Origin: 4572-13 sp964594065
GTDB lineage: Bacteria > Planctomycetota > Phycisphaerae > Sedimentisphaerales > Anaerohalosphaeraceae
NCBI GenBank assembly: GCA_964594065.1
Contig: CAZQKX010000034.1
Coordinates: forward strand, 1-40,387
DNA length: 40,387 bases
Direction of reading: 5' to 3'
In this document: positions 1-7,173 of the stretch, piece by piece
Layout: every line of letters starts with the position of its first letter
Numbering within the stretch: the first letter of the stretch is position 1
Translations under genes and position numbers: made by a program
Notes under the pieces: generated by a model
What the model saw: the letters and a program-made list of their open reading frames with translations, nothing else
What the model was told of the DNA's origin: nothing
Databases searched by the model: none

Positions 1-230
1 CATCTGGATGAGTATTCAGGATTGCAAACGGTGATTACGTCATCACCGTTTGCAACAACGCCAAAGAGCAGTGCCCCCTCTACCCCAAAAAGACAAGAAT
101 GGTCCATCATCAATTCGATGATCCTTCTTTTGTCGTCGGAACTGAGGAACAAATAACGGCAGAATTCCGCCGTGTCCGCGATGAAATCCGCGATTTTATA
201 GCCGCCATGCCTGAAAATCTGGAAATGTGA
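1..230 (+). CDS. Arsenate reductase, low-molecular-weight phosphatase type (3' part, apparently frameshifted)
   Basis: The 3' end of a thioredoxin-coupled arsenate reductase of the LMW protein tyrosine phosphatase fold. From about position 30 to the stop at 228-230 the reading frame gives GDYVITVCNNAKEQCP, then HHQFDDPS, then EFRRVRDEIRDFI. These match the family's second and third redox cysteine region, the W/H-x-FDDP loop and the C-terminal helix. The same frame has a stop at 9-11, while the frame starting at position 1 reads HLDEYSGLQT, which is what the family has just before the DYVITVC strand. So one base seems to be missing near 27-31. This could be a real pseudogene or a sequence error. 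The N-terminal half lies outside the window. Confidence 0.7.
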
Positions 231-258
231 TATTTTTTTATTTTTTTCAATAAGAGGG

Positions 259-287
259 TTGACTTTATTTGCAAATAGGACTATATT
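259..287 (+). promoter_or_regulatory. Sigma70-like promoter of the Rrf2 operon
   Basis: TTGACT (259-264), a 17-bp spacer and TATATT (282-287). It lies 44 bp upstream of the regulator's ATG and is the only good promoter in the gap after the arsenate reductase. The -10 element is embedded in a dyad (275-295), consistent with repression by the downstream regulator. Confidence 0.6.
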
Positions 288-295
288 TGTCTTAT
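275..295. promoter_or_regulatory. Candidate Rrf2 operator dyad over the -10 element
   Basis: ATAGGAC (275-281) and GTCTTAT (289-295) form a 6-of-7 inverted repeat around a 7-bp AT-rich centre. Rrf2-family regulators bind AT-rich dyads of about this size at their own promoters, and here the dyad covers the -10 box. A single half-site ATAAGAC recurs at 1191-1197, just before hcp. Autoregulation is inferred from position. Confidence 0.5.
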
Positions 296-330
296 ATAGA
301 AGTAAGAACAAACTAACTGGACTGTAAGCA

Positions 331-753
331 ATGGAACTAATTCGACGAGATACAGATTATGCCTTTCGCCTTGTCGCGTCGCTGACAGAGGCCTACGGCG
401 GGGACAAGGCTCTTTCGTCCAGGGTTCTGGCCAAAGAAACGCAGGTTTCTTATGCATTGACCTGCAAGATACTGCAGAAATTGGCTCACGCGGATATCGT
501 CGAAAGCATGATGGGCCCAAAAGGCGGCTGGAAATTGGCTAAAAGTCCCGGAAAGATCGAATTTCGTCATGTCATCGAAGCCATTCAGGGACCGGTAACG
601 GTCAATAAGTGTTTGATGGGTGATTTTAAATGTCCCCATAAGCGAAAATGCTCGGCACGACCCAAAATGGCGAAATTGCAAAAGCAGATTGTCGGCTATT
701 TAAAAGATTTAACCTTGGAAGAATTTATTAGCAAGGAAACTAAAGATGGCTAA
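331..753 (+). CDS. Rrf2-family transcriptional regulator with Fe-S cysteine triad (NsrR/IscR-like)
   Basis: A 140-residue winged-helix regulator. The N-terminal start MELIRRDTDYAFR and the wing GPKGGWKLAKSP around residues 62-73 are typical of Rrf2 proteins. Three cysteines in the arrangement C-x7-C-x5-C around residues 94-108 match the [2Fe-2S] or [4Fe-4S] ligands of IscR and NsrR, so it probably senses nitric oxide, redox state or Fe-S status. It overlaps the cupin gene by 8 bp and is followed by hcp and a ferredoxin. Because hcp is a classic NsrR target, a nitrosative stress role is likely. The exact sensory signal cannot be read from the sequence. Confidence 0.88.
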   Translation: MELIRRDTDYAFRLVASLTEAYGGDKALSSRVLAKETQVSYALTCKILQKLAHADIVESMMGPKGGWKLAKSPGKIEFRHVIEAIQGPVTVNKCLMGDFKCPHKRKCSARPKMAKLQKQIVGYLKDLTLEEFISKETKDG

Positions 754-1099
754 AATAGAAAAACAGACCAATCATCTCGATGCTTGTTTTGGCAAAGCAG
801 CGGCTCTTGAAAAACTGATCGAGTACGCAGCCGATTCCGTTGTCAGTAAGACGCTCCTTGATAAGCCTGTCGGTACTCTGACTCTCTTTGCATTCGATGC
901 CGGCCAGCGTCTCAGCGAACATACCGCACCGTTTGATGCGGTCGTGCAGGTTGTTGACGGGCAGGGCGTTGTGACGATTGACGGCTCCGACCATACCGTC
1001 GATACAGGCCAGATTATTATCATGCCGGCTAATATTCCGCATGCGGTAACGGCCGAACAAAAATTTAAAATGTTATTAACCATGATTCGTTCAAAATAG
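746..1099 (+). CDS. Small single-domain cupin protein
   Basis: A 117-residue cupin. The first cupin motif appears as LSEHTAPFDAVVQVVDGQG (about residues 56-74), with a metal-binding histidine and a glutamate replaced by other residues. The second appears as PANIPHAV (about 95-102). Proteins of this length and layout are annotated only as cupin domain proteins; substrate unknown. It is translationally coupled to the Rrf2 gene (start lies inside its 3' end, with AAGGAA upstream), and such Rrf2-cupin-hcp clusters recur in anaerobes. It may be a small-molecule sensor or a stress-induced enzyme, but no function can be assigned. Confidence 0.85.
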   Translation: MAKIEKQTNHLDACFGKAAALEKLIEYAADSVVSKTLLDKPVGTLTLFAFDAGQRLSEHTAPFDAVVQVVDGQGVVTIDGSDHTVDTGQIIIMPANIPHAVTAEQKFKMLLTMIRSK

Positions 1100-1212
1100 A
1101 CCCTTAAAGGGTCATAAGTGTCGCGATGGAATCACTGTAGGATAGTAATATTAATGACTGCGAATTAACTGAAATCAAAATTGCGAAAATATAAGACTGA
1201 AAGGACAGCAAT

Positions 1213-2838
1213 ATGTTTTGTTATCAATGTGAACAAACAGCAGGGGGTAAGGGATGTTCGAAGATCGGTGTGTGTGGCAAGACAGCCGAGGCTGCCGAAC
1301 TTCAGGATTTACTGGTCTATGCCGCGCAGGGCATTGCTCAGTACGCTCACCGTGCCGGATCGCAGGGAAAATCTGACCGCCAGATCAATCATTTTGTCGT
1401 GGAGGCTCTGTTTACGACTGTGACAAATGTCAACTTTGACCCGGTTCGCCTTGAAGCCCTGATCGCCAAAGCCGGTTCGGTTATTGAGCAGGCCAAATCG
1501 CTGTATGGTCAGGCTGATTCGATCGACGGTCCTGCGCAATGGGTTGCACCGACGGGTCGGGACGAGATGCACGAACAGGCACAGTCAATCAGCATTGATA
1601 AACGTCTTGAGGACCTCGGACCGGATGTGGCCGGCCTGCAGGAACTGATCATGTATGGTCTCAAGGGCACCGCCGCTTATGCCGACCACGCAAAGGTTCT
1701 GGGTGTTGAAGACGATGACGTGTACGCATTTTTCCATGAAGCACTGGACTTTTTGACGACCGAACTGGCTACTGATGTCGATGCACTCGTTGCGATGGCG
1801 ATGAAGGTTGGCCAAGTGAACCTGAAGGTCATGGGAATGCTCGATCAGGCTAACACAAGCGCTTATGGTCATCCGGAACCGACTGTGGTTCGCGTGACGC
1901 CGGTTAAAGGCAAGGCGATCCTCGTTTCCGGCCACGATCTGAAAGACCTCGAAGATTTGCTTAAACAGACTGAAGGCAAGGGCGTCAATGTCTATACGCA
2001 CGGTGAAATGCTGCCGTGCCTGGCCTACCCGGGACTCAAGAAGTACAAGCATCTTGTCGGTAACTACGGCGGGGCGTGGCAGGACCAGCAAAAAGAGTTC
2101 GAGGCTTTTCCCGGACCGATTCTCATGACAACTAACTGTATTCAAAAGCCGCGCGACAGCTACAAGTGCCGTATTTTCACGACCGGACTGGTTGCCTGGC
2201 CCGATGTCAAACATATTGGAGTCGATAAAGACTTTACGCCAGTAATTAATGCCGCTTTGGCTGACGATGGCTTTGTCGAAGATGCCGAAGAGCAAACGAT
2301 TACGATTGGCTTTGGACACAACGCTGTGATGGGCGTAGCCGGTGCTGTGATCGATGCGGTCAAGGCCGGCAAGATCCGCCACTTCTTCCTGATCGGCGGA
2401 TGTGACGGCGCAAAACCCGGCCGCAACTACTACACCGACTTCGCCCAGCAGGTGCCGGACGATTGCGTGATTCTGACATTGGCTTGCGGTAAGTACCGCT
2501 TCAACAAGTTGCCGTTCGGTGATATCGGCGGCATTCCGCGTCTGCTGGATATTGGGCAGTGTAATGATGCCTATTCGGCTGTTCAGATCGCGCTGGCACT
2601 GGCCGAGGCTTTCGACTGCGGCGTTAATGACTTGCCGCTGACAATGGTCTTAAGCTGGTATGAGCAGAAGGCCGTTTGTATTTTGTTGACACTGCTGCAT
2701 CTGGGCATTCAAAACATGAAGATCGGGCCATCGCTGCCGGCATTCATCGGGCCAGCTGTCCTGAACGTACTGGTCGAGAATTTCAACCTGGCTCCGATCT
2801 CGACGCCCGAAGAAGACCTAGCGGCGATTCTGGCTTAA
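1213..2838 (+). CDS. hcp: Hybrid cluster protein (hydroxylamine reductase / NO reductase)
   Basis: A 541-residue hybrid cluster protein. The N-terminus carries C3, C6, C15 and C21, a C-x2-C-x8-C-x5-C pattern. That is the spacing of the [4Fe-4S]-type Hcp of strict anaerobes rather than the longer [2Fe-2S] pattern of enterobacteria. Hybrid-cluster ligand regions are visible as GHDLKDLE, THGEMLPC, TTNCIQKP, GGCDGAKPGR and LACGKYRFNK. The enzyme reduces NO or hydroxylamine and is implicated in protein S-nitrosylation. It lies 113 bp after the cupin gene, behind an Rrf2 regulator and before a ferredoxin that is the likely electron donor. Start is ATG after AAAGGAC. Confidence 0.97.
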   Translation: MFCYQCEQTAGGKGCSKIGVCGKTAEAAELQDLLVYAAQGIAQYAHRAGSQGKSDRQINHFVVEALFTTVTNVNFDPVRLEALIAKAGSVIEQAKSLYGQADSIDGPAQWVAPTGRDEMHEQAQSISIDKRLEDLGPDVAGLQELIMYGLKGTAAYADHAKVLGVEDDDVYAFFHEALDFLTTELATDVDALVAMAMKVGQVNLKVMGMLDQANTSAYGHPEPTVVRVTPVKGKAILVSGHDLKDLEDLLKQTEGKGVNVYTHGEMLPCLAYPGLKKYKHLVGNYGGAWQDQQKEFEAFPGPILMTTNCIQKPRDSYKCRIFTTGLVAWPDVKHIGVDKDFTPVINAALADDGFVEDAEEQTITIGFGHNAVMGVAGAVIDAVKAGKIRHFFLIGGCDGAKPGRNYYTDFAQQVPDDCVILTLACGKYRFNKLPFGDIGGIPRLLDIGQCNDAYSAVQIALALAEAFDCGVNDLPLTMVLSWYEQKAVCILLTLLHLGIQNMKIGPSLPAFIGPAVLNVLVENFNLAPISTPEEDLAAILA

Positions 2839-2853
2839 ATTATCAAAGAAAAC

Positions 2854-2945
2854 TGTGTGGCATCGCTTTCGAGTGAAGCTCGAAGCGATGGGCGATCGTG
2901 TGAACAACCACCGCTTCCGGCTGTGCCGGGAAACGGTGCCACACA
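2854..2945. repeat. 92-bp nested palindrome: outer stem enclosing two hairpins (BIME/REP-like or structured RNA)
   Basis: Outer arms TGTGTGGCA (2854-2862) and TGCCACACA (2937-2945) are perfectly complementary. Inside are two hairpins. The first is CATCGCTTTCGAG / CTCGAAGCGATG (2861-2890, one bulged T). The second is CACCG plus TTCCGGC paired with GCCGG, AA and CGGTG (2909-2938). The left and right halves are imperfect inverted copies of each other. No run of T follows, so it is not an ordinary terminator. It lies in the 132-bp gap between hcp and the ferredoxin gene. Either a mobile REP-like sequence or an mRNA processing/attenuation structure fits. Confidence 0.7.
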
Positions 2946-2970
2946 TAACACTTAAAACACGGGAAAAACC

Positions 2971-3705
2971 ATGGCACTGCGAAATATCGTTAAGATCGAC
3001 GAAGAAAAGTGTAACGGCTGCGGCAAATGCGTCAATGCCTGTGCTGAAGGCGCAATCCAGATGATCGACGGCAAGGCCAAACTTGTCAGCGAGATCTACT
3101 GCGACGGGCTCGGTGCGTGCCTGGACTGTTGCCCGGTCGATGCGATCAGCATCGAACAGCGCGACGCCGCTGAGTTTGACGAGGAAGCCACCCGAAAATA
3201 TCTCGAAGAGCTCGCTCACAACAAAGCTGCTTATGAAAAACAGCCAGCGGCGAAATCCGAAGGCTTTAGCTGTCCCGGCATGAAGATGATGAACTTTGAC
3301 AAGCCCGGTACCGAGTCAACTGCTCAGGGTGATGTCTCATCGCAATTGAGTCAGTGGCCGGTACAACTCAAGCTGGTCTCTCCGGCAGCGCCGTATTTTG
3401 CCGGGGCCGATCTGATGCTGGTGGCTGACTGTGTTCCATTCGCGATGAGCGATTTTCATAACACACTGCTCAAGGGAAAAGCGATTGCTATTGCCTGCCC
3501 AAAGCTGGATGAAACGGGAAGCTATGTGCAAAAATTGGCGGACATTCTCACCACCGCAAATCCGAAGTCTCTGACGGTTGTTCACATGGAAGTTCCCTGC
3601 TGCGGCGGACTAGGGCGCATGGCACAAGCCGCGGTCGAACTGACCGGAAGCAATCTCCAAATAAAAGACATCACTATCAGCCTCCGTGGTGAGATCATTG
3701 AATAA
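2971..3705 (+). CDS. Two-cluster ferredoxin-type Fe-S protein, likely Hcp redox partner
   Basis: A 244-residue protein. Residues 9-22 carry CNGCGKCVNACAEGAI, a canonical [4Fe-4S] motif. Residues about 45-57 carry CDGLGACLDCCPVDAI, a variant second motif (C-x5-C-x3-CP) typical of a family of Fe-S proteins in anaerobes that is often encoded next to hcp. The C-terminal half (about 120-244) has no known domain that I can name; it retains CPKLDE and VPCCGG. Electron delivery to Hcp is inferred from adjacency. Its last 11 bp overlap the convergent TetR gene. Confidence 0.88.
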   Translation: MALRNIVKIDEEKCNGCGKCVNACAEGAIQMIDGKAKLVSEIYCDGLGACLDCCPVDAISIEQRDAAEFDEEATRKYLEELAHNKAAYEKQPAAKSEGFSCPGMKMMNFDKPGTESTAQGDVSSQLSQWPVQLKLVSPAAPYFAGADLMLVADCVPFAMSDFHNTLLKGKAIAIACPKLDETGSYVQKLADILTTANPKSLTVVHMEVPCCGGLGRMAQAAVELTGSNLQIKDITISLRGEIIE

Positions 3706-4276
3706 ACTGCCGGAGCAATGTTTCGCAGACGGTTGTGAGGTCTTCTTTGGCCGGAGCACAACGATCCAGCCACAGAGCTCCAAAATGGGCGGAAATAAAT
3801 AATCTTGCCGCCGCGGCCGGTTCGATGGCCGACGTTGTTGAACGGCTCTGCACCGTTTGTCGAATCAAGGTTTCGTACAGATTTTGGCACCATTGCCAGA
3901 ACGTCCGCAACTTGTTTTGCATGGAGGCATTCAATTCGGCCGATTCGATCGACAGCCGGGTTATCAACCGACAATGTAGCCACTGACCGGAACCCTGTTT
4001 TTCGATCAGTACCGCCAGCCATTGGTGGAGTGCATCAGGGGCCGGCGGTTCTGTTAAAATTGACTTGGCAAGTTGGTAATACTGGTCGATTGCCGCATCC
4101 AGCACGGTTTCGCAGAGGTTATCCTTACCTTTGAAATAATGATAAAATGCCCCCTTTGTGATCCCAACAGCTGTCAGGATATCATCAATTGATGTCCCGC
4201 TGAATCCGTGTGTACTGAAAAGATTGGCAGTAGTGTCGAGAATACGCTCTTTTGTATCTGTTGGTTTTCGTGACAT
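3695..4276 (-). CDS. TetR/AcrR-family transcriptional regulator
   Basis: A 193-residue TetR regulator. Residues 9-55 form the helix-turn-helix domain, with RILDTTANLFSTHGF, then TSIDDILTAVGITKGAFY and YHYFKGKDNL. The C-terminal ligand domain (60-193) is divergent, as usual in this family. Its 3' end overlaps the ferredoxin gene by 11 bp in a tail-to-tail arrangement. It does not belong to the hcp operon by orientation and no target is adjacent: the divergent neighbour on the left is convergent and the kinase on the right is on the same strand, 48 bp upstream. Its regulon is unknown. Confidence 0.9.
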   Translation of the reverse strand: MSRKPTDTKERILDTTANLFSTHGFSGTSIDDILTAVGITKGAFYHYFKGKDNLCETVLDAAIDQYYQLAKSILTEPPAPDALHQWLAVLIEKQGSGQWLHCRLITRLSIESAELNASMQNKLRTFWQWCQNLYETLIRQTVQSRSTTSAIEPAAAARLFISAHFGALWLDRCAPAKEDLTTVCETLLRQFIQ

Positions 4277-4324
4277 GGTTTGTCCCTATGTGGATCGAAA
4301 ATAAGCGATTTTAGCGGTGCGTTA

Positions 4325-5563
4325 CTAACGCATTAGCTGCAGAAGCAGGAACAATCCGAGGATTACACAAACCCCGATGAGAATGAAGATGATAATTTGG
4401 TACTTTGTGATCAATTCCCGGGCCTGTTCGCTTATCTTGCCGGCCTGATTTTCAATGGTCGCTCCTTTTTCCAGTTCTCCGAGGGCTTCGACGTTAAACT
4501 TTTGTCGGGCCAGCAGTGGTGGCCTGCCGTCGAAAACGGCTTCCAGATCGGTAATCACCTCGTCCATGGTTTTGTAACGCTCATCGCGACCCTTGGCCAT
4601 CATGACTTCAATGACTTCGGAAATGCCGGCCGACAATGCAGTGTTAATATGATCCGGCGGGAGCAATGGTTCCTTTAAATGTTTTTTCATGACATCCGAA
4701 GGCGTATTGGCCTCAAATGGAACCCGCCCTGTAACCATATGAAACAGAGTGGCGCCTAATGCGTAAATGTCCGCTCGGCCGTCAATATCAACTAAACCGC
4801 GGATCTGCTCCGGTGCAATATAATAAGGTGTGCCAAAGGCCTTGCCCTGTTCATGCTTGGCCGCTTTCATATCGGAGGTTTCACGAGCCAACCCCATATC
4901 CGCCAGTTTGACCACACCGTCTTTATTGATCATGATGTTTTTAGGCTTGACGTCACGGTGTATCAGGCCCAGCGAATGAGCATGACTTAAAGCCTGGGCG
5001 AGTTGAAGGATGATCTCGATCGCTTTTGATTCATCGAATATCTGCCCTTTTGAAAGGTCGTCGTACAACGTCTTGCCTTCAACAAATTCCATGACAAAAT
5101 AGTATAGCCCGCTAACCTCGCCGACATCGATAGCCTGCACAATATTATTATGATTCAGCTTTGCGGCGATGCGTCCTTCTTTGTAAAATCGTTCTACGTA
5201 ATCGGATTTTTGTACGAATTTCTTTGGCAGCACTTTGATTGCAACCACGCGATCCAGTGAAAGCTGTTTGGCCTTGTAGACCACCGCCATTGCCCCGGAA
5301 CCCAATTTGCCAAGAACCTTATATCCGGGGATCTGTCCGGATGAATCTTTGCTCTCACGAATAGCGTTACGGACACGCTGAGCCTGAGTCTTTGTGAGAA
5401 ACCGCTTTTCCAGCAGGAGTTGTTCCAATGTCACCGGATTGTCAGAGGCGCGGGTTTTTTGTTCCTCTTTGCAATGAGATATCTCGTCCTCGGTGCATAG
5501 CCGCTGATCGACGACCATGCGTCCAAGAATCGTATCATAATTAGTTGTCTCTTTTCCGGCCAA
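4325..5563 (-). CDS. Serine/threonine protein kinase with C-terminal membrane anchor
   Basis: A 412-residue Hanks-type kinase. All catalytic motifs are present: glycine loop LGSGAMAVVY (86-96), VAIK lysine K110, helix C glutamate E129, HRDVKPKN (202-209), DMG in place of DFG (222-224), and APEQ (250-253). Residues about 389-411 are a single hydrophobic helix, so the kinase domain should face the cytoplasm. The first 70 residues form a small helical domain (LGRMVVDQRLCTEDE and LLEKRFLTKTQAQ) reminiscent of the N-terminal domains of type II secretion ATPases. No extracellular sensor domain follows the anchor. It lies 20 bp downstream of a radical SAM gene on the same strand, so co-transcription is likely. 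Confidence 0.93.
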   Translation of the reverse strand: MAGKETTNYDTILGRMVVDQRLCTEDEISHCKEEQKTRASDNPVTLEQLLLEKRFLTKTQAQRVRNAIRESKDSSGQIPGYKVLGKLGSGAMAVVYKAKQLSLDRVVAIKVLPKKFVQKSDYVERFYKEGRIAAKLNHNNIVQAIDVGEVSGLYYFVMEFVEGKTLYDDLSKGQIFDESKAIEIILQLAQALSHAHSLGLIHRDVKPKNIMINKDGVVKLADMGLARETSDMKAAKHEQGKAFGTPYYIAPEQIRGLVDIDGRADIYALGATLFHMVTGRVPFEANTPSDVMKKHLKEPLLPPDHINTALSAGISEVIEVMMAKGRDERYKTMDEVITDLEAVFDGRPPLLARQKFNVEALGELEKGATIENQAGKISEQARELITKYQIIIFILIGVCVILGLFLLLQLMR

Positions 5564-5583
5564 AGAGGCCCTCCAACCTGAAA

Positions 5584-6621
5584 TTAATGCTTTCCATAAC
5601 AGTCCTTAGGACTAATTATCGATGGATAAAGACTTTTGTCAAAGAAAAAACGGCGAATGTCTGTGCAAAGATGACATTTTGAGGCGTATCGATCCAGGGG
5701 CATATATCCCAGTTGACAGGCCTGTTTGATGAATCCGTATGGGCCGTCATGATATAAAATCTTCCAAAAATCGTGCTTATCCGGCTCAAATTTCTGCCAT
5801 AAGATATCCAACGGGGTTTCAGTTATATTGCCGATGACCATGCCGCTGCATTGACCGTTAAAGACATTACCATACGGGTCAATATGGACTCCTTTGGCTG
5901 ACAGGAGGGCATTCTGGCATGTTTTTCCCTGAAAATGCTTGATGGGGTGGCCCGCTGCCAGCGATGCCAGTTCTTCTGCGGCCCGGCCCGTAAACCGGCA
6001 TGGATCCGAGATCAGGGTGTTTTGCAAAATGCGGTGTTTTTTCGCCCGGCTTTTATGTTGAATTCCCGAAGGATTTTCCAGATGTTTTTCCCATCGGATC
6101 AGAACACGGTCGGTTCCGAGAACAGACCGGGCAGTTGATAATAAATGACGGACATTATCAATACTGATAAATTCTTCGTGAAAAGGATCCCAACTGATCT
6201 TTAAACGATTGAGTTTTAGTGAGTTAAGTAATTGCAGCTTTTCGACCATCTTCCCCGAATGTGTTCCCCAGTCAGCATTGGTTTCAATGCAATCGATCGG
6301 CGTCAGACCCAGATGGTGCGCTTGCCGCAGAATCTCCACGATCCGATCAAAATACAGAAAAGGTTCACCTCCTGTAATGTGAACTTTTGCATCCTGACCG
6401 GCAATTCGCTCGAGGCCTTCCCATACAGTAACGGCAGTATTGACGCTCATCAAGCCGCTGGCCTGTGGGCAGCAGTAATAATAGCAGAATCGACAGGCGG
6501 CCGAACACCGATAGGTCAACATCAATCCGGCATAACGCCATTGTTTTAGCTTCGGTTGGTGGCGCAGTTGACGCTGGTTAAACAGATTGCTGTCAAGTTT
6601 ACACATGCGAGATTCTTTCAT
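5584..6621 (-). CDS. Radical SAM protein with C-terminal SPASM-like cysteines
   Basis: A 345-residue radical SAM protein. The cluster motif is C39-x3-C43-x2-C46, within TYRCSAACRFC, followed by the SAM-binding ITGGEPFL (82-89). The C-terminal third has further cysteines in CQNALLSAKGVHIDPYGNV, FNGQCSG and CHLC, a layout typical of SPASM or twitch domains that bind auxiliary Fe-S clusters and modify peptides or proteins. No precursor peptide gene is evident beside it. The kinase gene directly downstream could be a functional partner, but the substrate cannot be inferred. The start at 6621 is chosen because a promoter lies about 25 bp upstream; a second ATG lies at 6606. Confidence 0.88.
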   Translation of the reverse strand: MKESRMCKLDSNLFNQRQLRHQPKLKQWRYAGLMLTYRCSAACRFCYYYCCPQASGLMSVNTAVTVWEGLERIAGQDAKVHITGGEPFLYFDRIVEILRQAHHLGLTPIDCIETNADWGTHSGKMVEKLQLLNSLKLNRLKISWDPFHEEFISIDNVRHLLSTARSVLGTDRVLIRWEKHLENPSGIQHKSRAKKHRILQNTLISDPCRFTGRAAEELASLAAGHPIKHFQGKTCQNALLSAKGVHIDPYGNVFNGQCSGMVIGNITETPLDILWQKFEPDKHDFWKILYHDGPYGFIKQACQLGYMPLDRYASKCHLCTDIRRFFFDKSLYPSIISPKDCYGKH

Positions 6622-6645
6622 GACAAAAATATAACTGAGAGGGCG

Positions 6646-6672
6646 ATTATATCAAATTATTTATTTTTTCAA
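6646..6672 (-). promoter_or_regulatory. Promoter of the radical SAM/kinase operon
   Basis: On the minus strand TTGAAA (6672-6667), a 15-bp spacer and TATAAT (6651-6646). The -10 is a perfect consensus; the spacer is shorter than the ideal 17 bp. It would give a leader of under 20 nt. Confidence 0.45.
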
Positions 6673-6821
6673 AAATAATTAGGCATCTTTTGGGGCTTTG
6701 GTAAACTTATTATTGGACGTTTCTACGTCCGAGAATATAAATTCATAGATACTGTGTATCCTTGATGGTGCAATAATATATATAGTACCAACATCTTTTT
6801 GAAAAGAGGTGTATTGAAATA

Positions 6822-7058
6822 ATGCGAATTCAAGAAAAAATTGATGAATGTCCGATATCCTATCTAACACCGGATAGAGTTATAAAAAGGATTATTGGGA
6901 GTACAGGGATGAGCAAATACGAGATTATCGATTGTATTATGGAACTCAACAAAGGCGCCAAAACAGAATTTCTTGAGCAGTTCTCTTCCGAAGAGCTGGA
7001 TATGTATTTGGAGCATCTCATGGAGGTGGATTTAGAAGAGGTTGCACTTTGTGCGTGA
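6822..7058 (+). CDS. Small unknown protein (78 residues)
   Basis: An acidic, mostly helical 78-residue protein that I do not recognise. It begins MRIQEKIDECPISYLTPDR and ends in ELDMYLEHLMEVDLEEV. GAGGTG lies 13 bp upstream of the ATG and the gene is followed by a strong hairpin terminator, which supports real expression. The middle stretch VIKRIIGSTGMSKYEIIDCI could be a helix-turn-helix-like fold, but this is only an impression. It stands alone between divergent and convergent neighbours. Confidence 0.6.
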   Translation: MRIQEKIDECPISYLTPDRVIKRIIGSTGMSKYEIIDCIMELNKGAKTEFLEQFSSEELDMYLEHLMEVDLEEVALCA

Positions 7059-7107
7059 TTCGCTTGCGGCAATCTTTAAAAGAGGGTGTTCGGGTAGTTT
7101 TTGAATG

Positions 7108-7146
7108 AAAACAGGCGACAATGACAAAACCACTATCGCCTGTTTT
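7108..7146. terminator. Bidirectional hairpin terminator
   Basis: An 11-bp perfect stem, AAAACAGGCGA (7108-7118) and TCGCCTGTTTT (7136-7146), with a 17-nt loop. It sits in the 115 bp between two convergent genes and offers U-rich ends on both strands. Confidence 0.75.
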
Positions 7147-7173
7147 GAAATTTAAAATAGAAATTCACCTTTT

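Noticed and set aside
1099..1113. Hairpin GACCCT-TAA-AGGGTC at the end of the cupin gene
   Set aside because: Short stem overlapping the stop codon with no T tract; too weak for a terminator and not clearly an operator.
6715..6730. Perfect palindrome GGACGT-TTCT-ACGTCC upstream of the 78-residue gene
   Set aside because: It could be an operator, but it is single, no T run follows and no regulator is adjacent; not enough to call a feature.
6679..6870. A 63-codon minus-strand reading frame overlapping the small gene
   Set aside because: No ribosome site, no recognisable sequence, and it lies over the promoter region and 5' end of better-supported genes.
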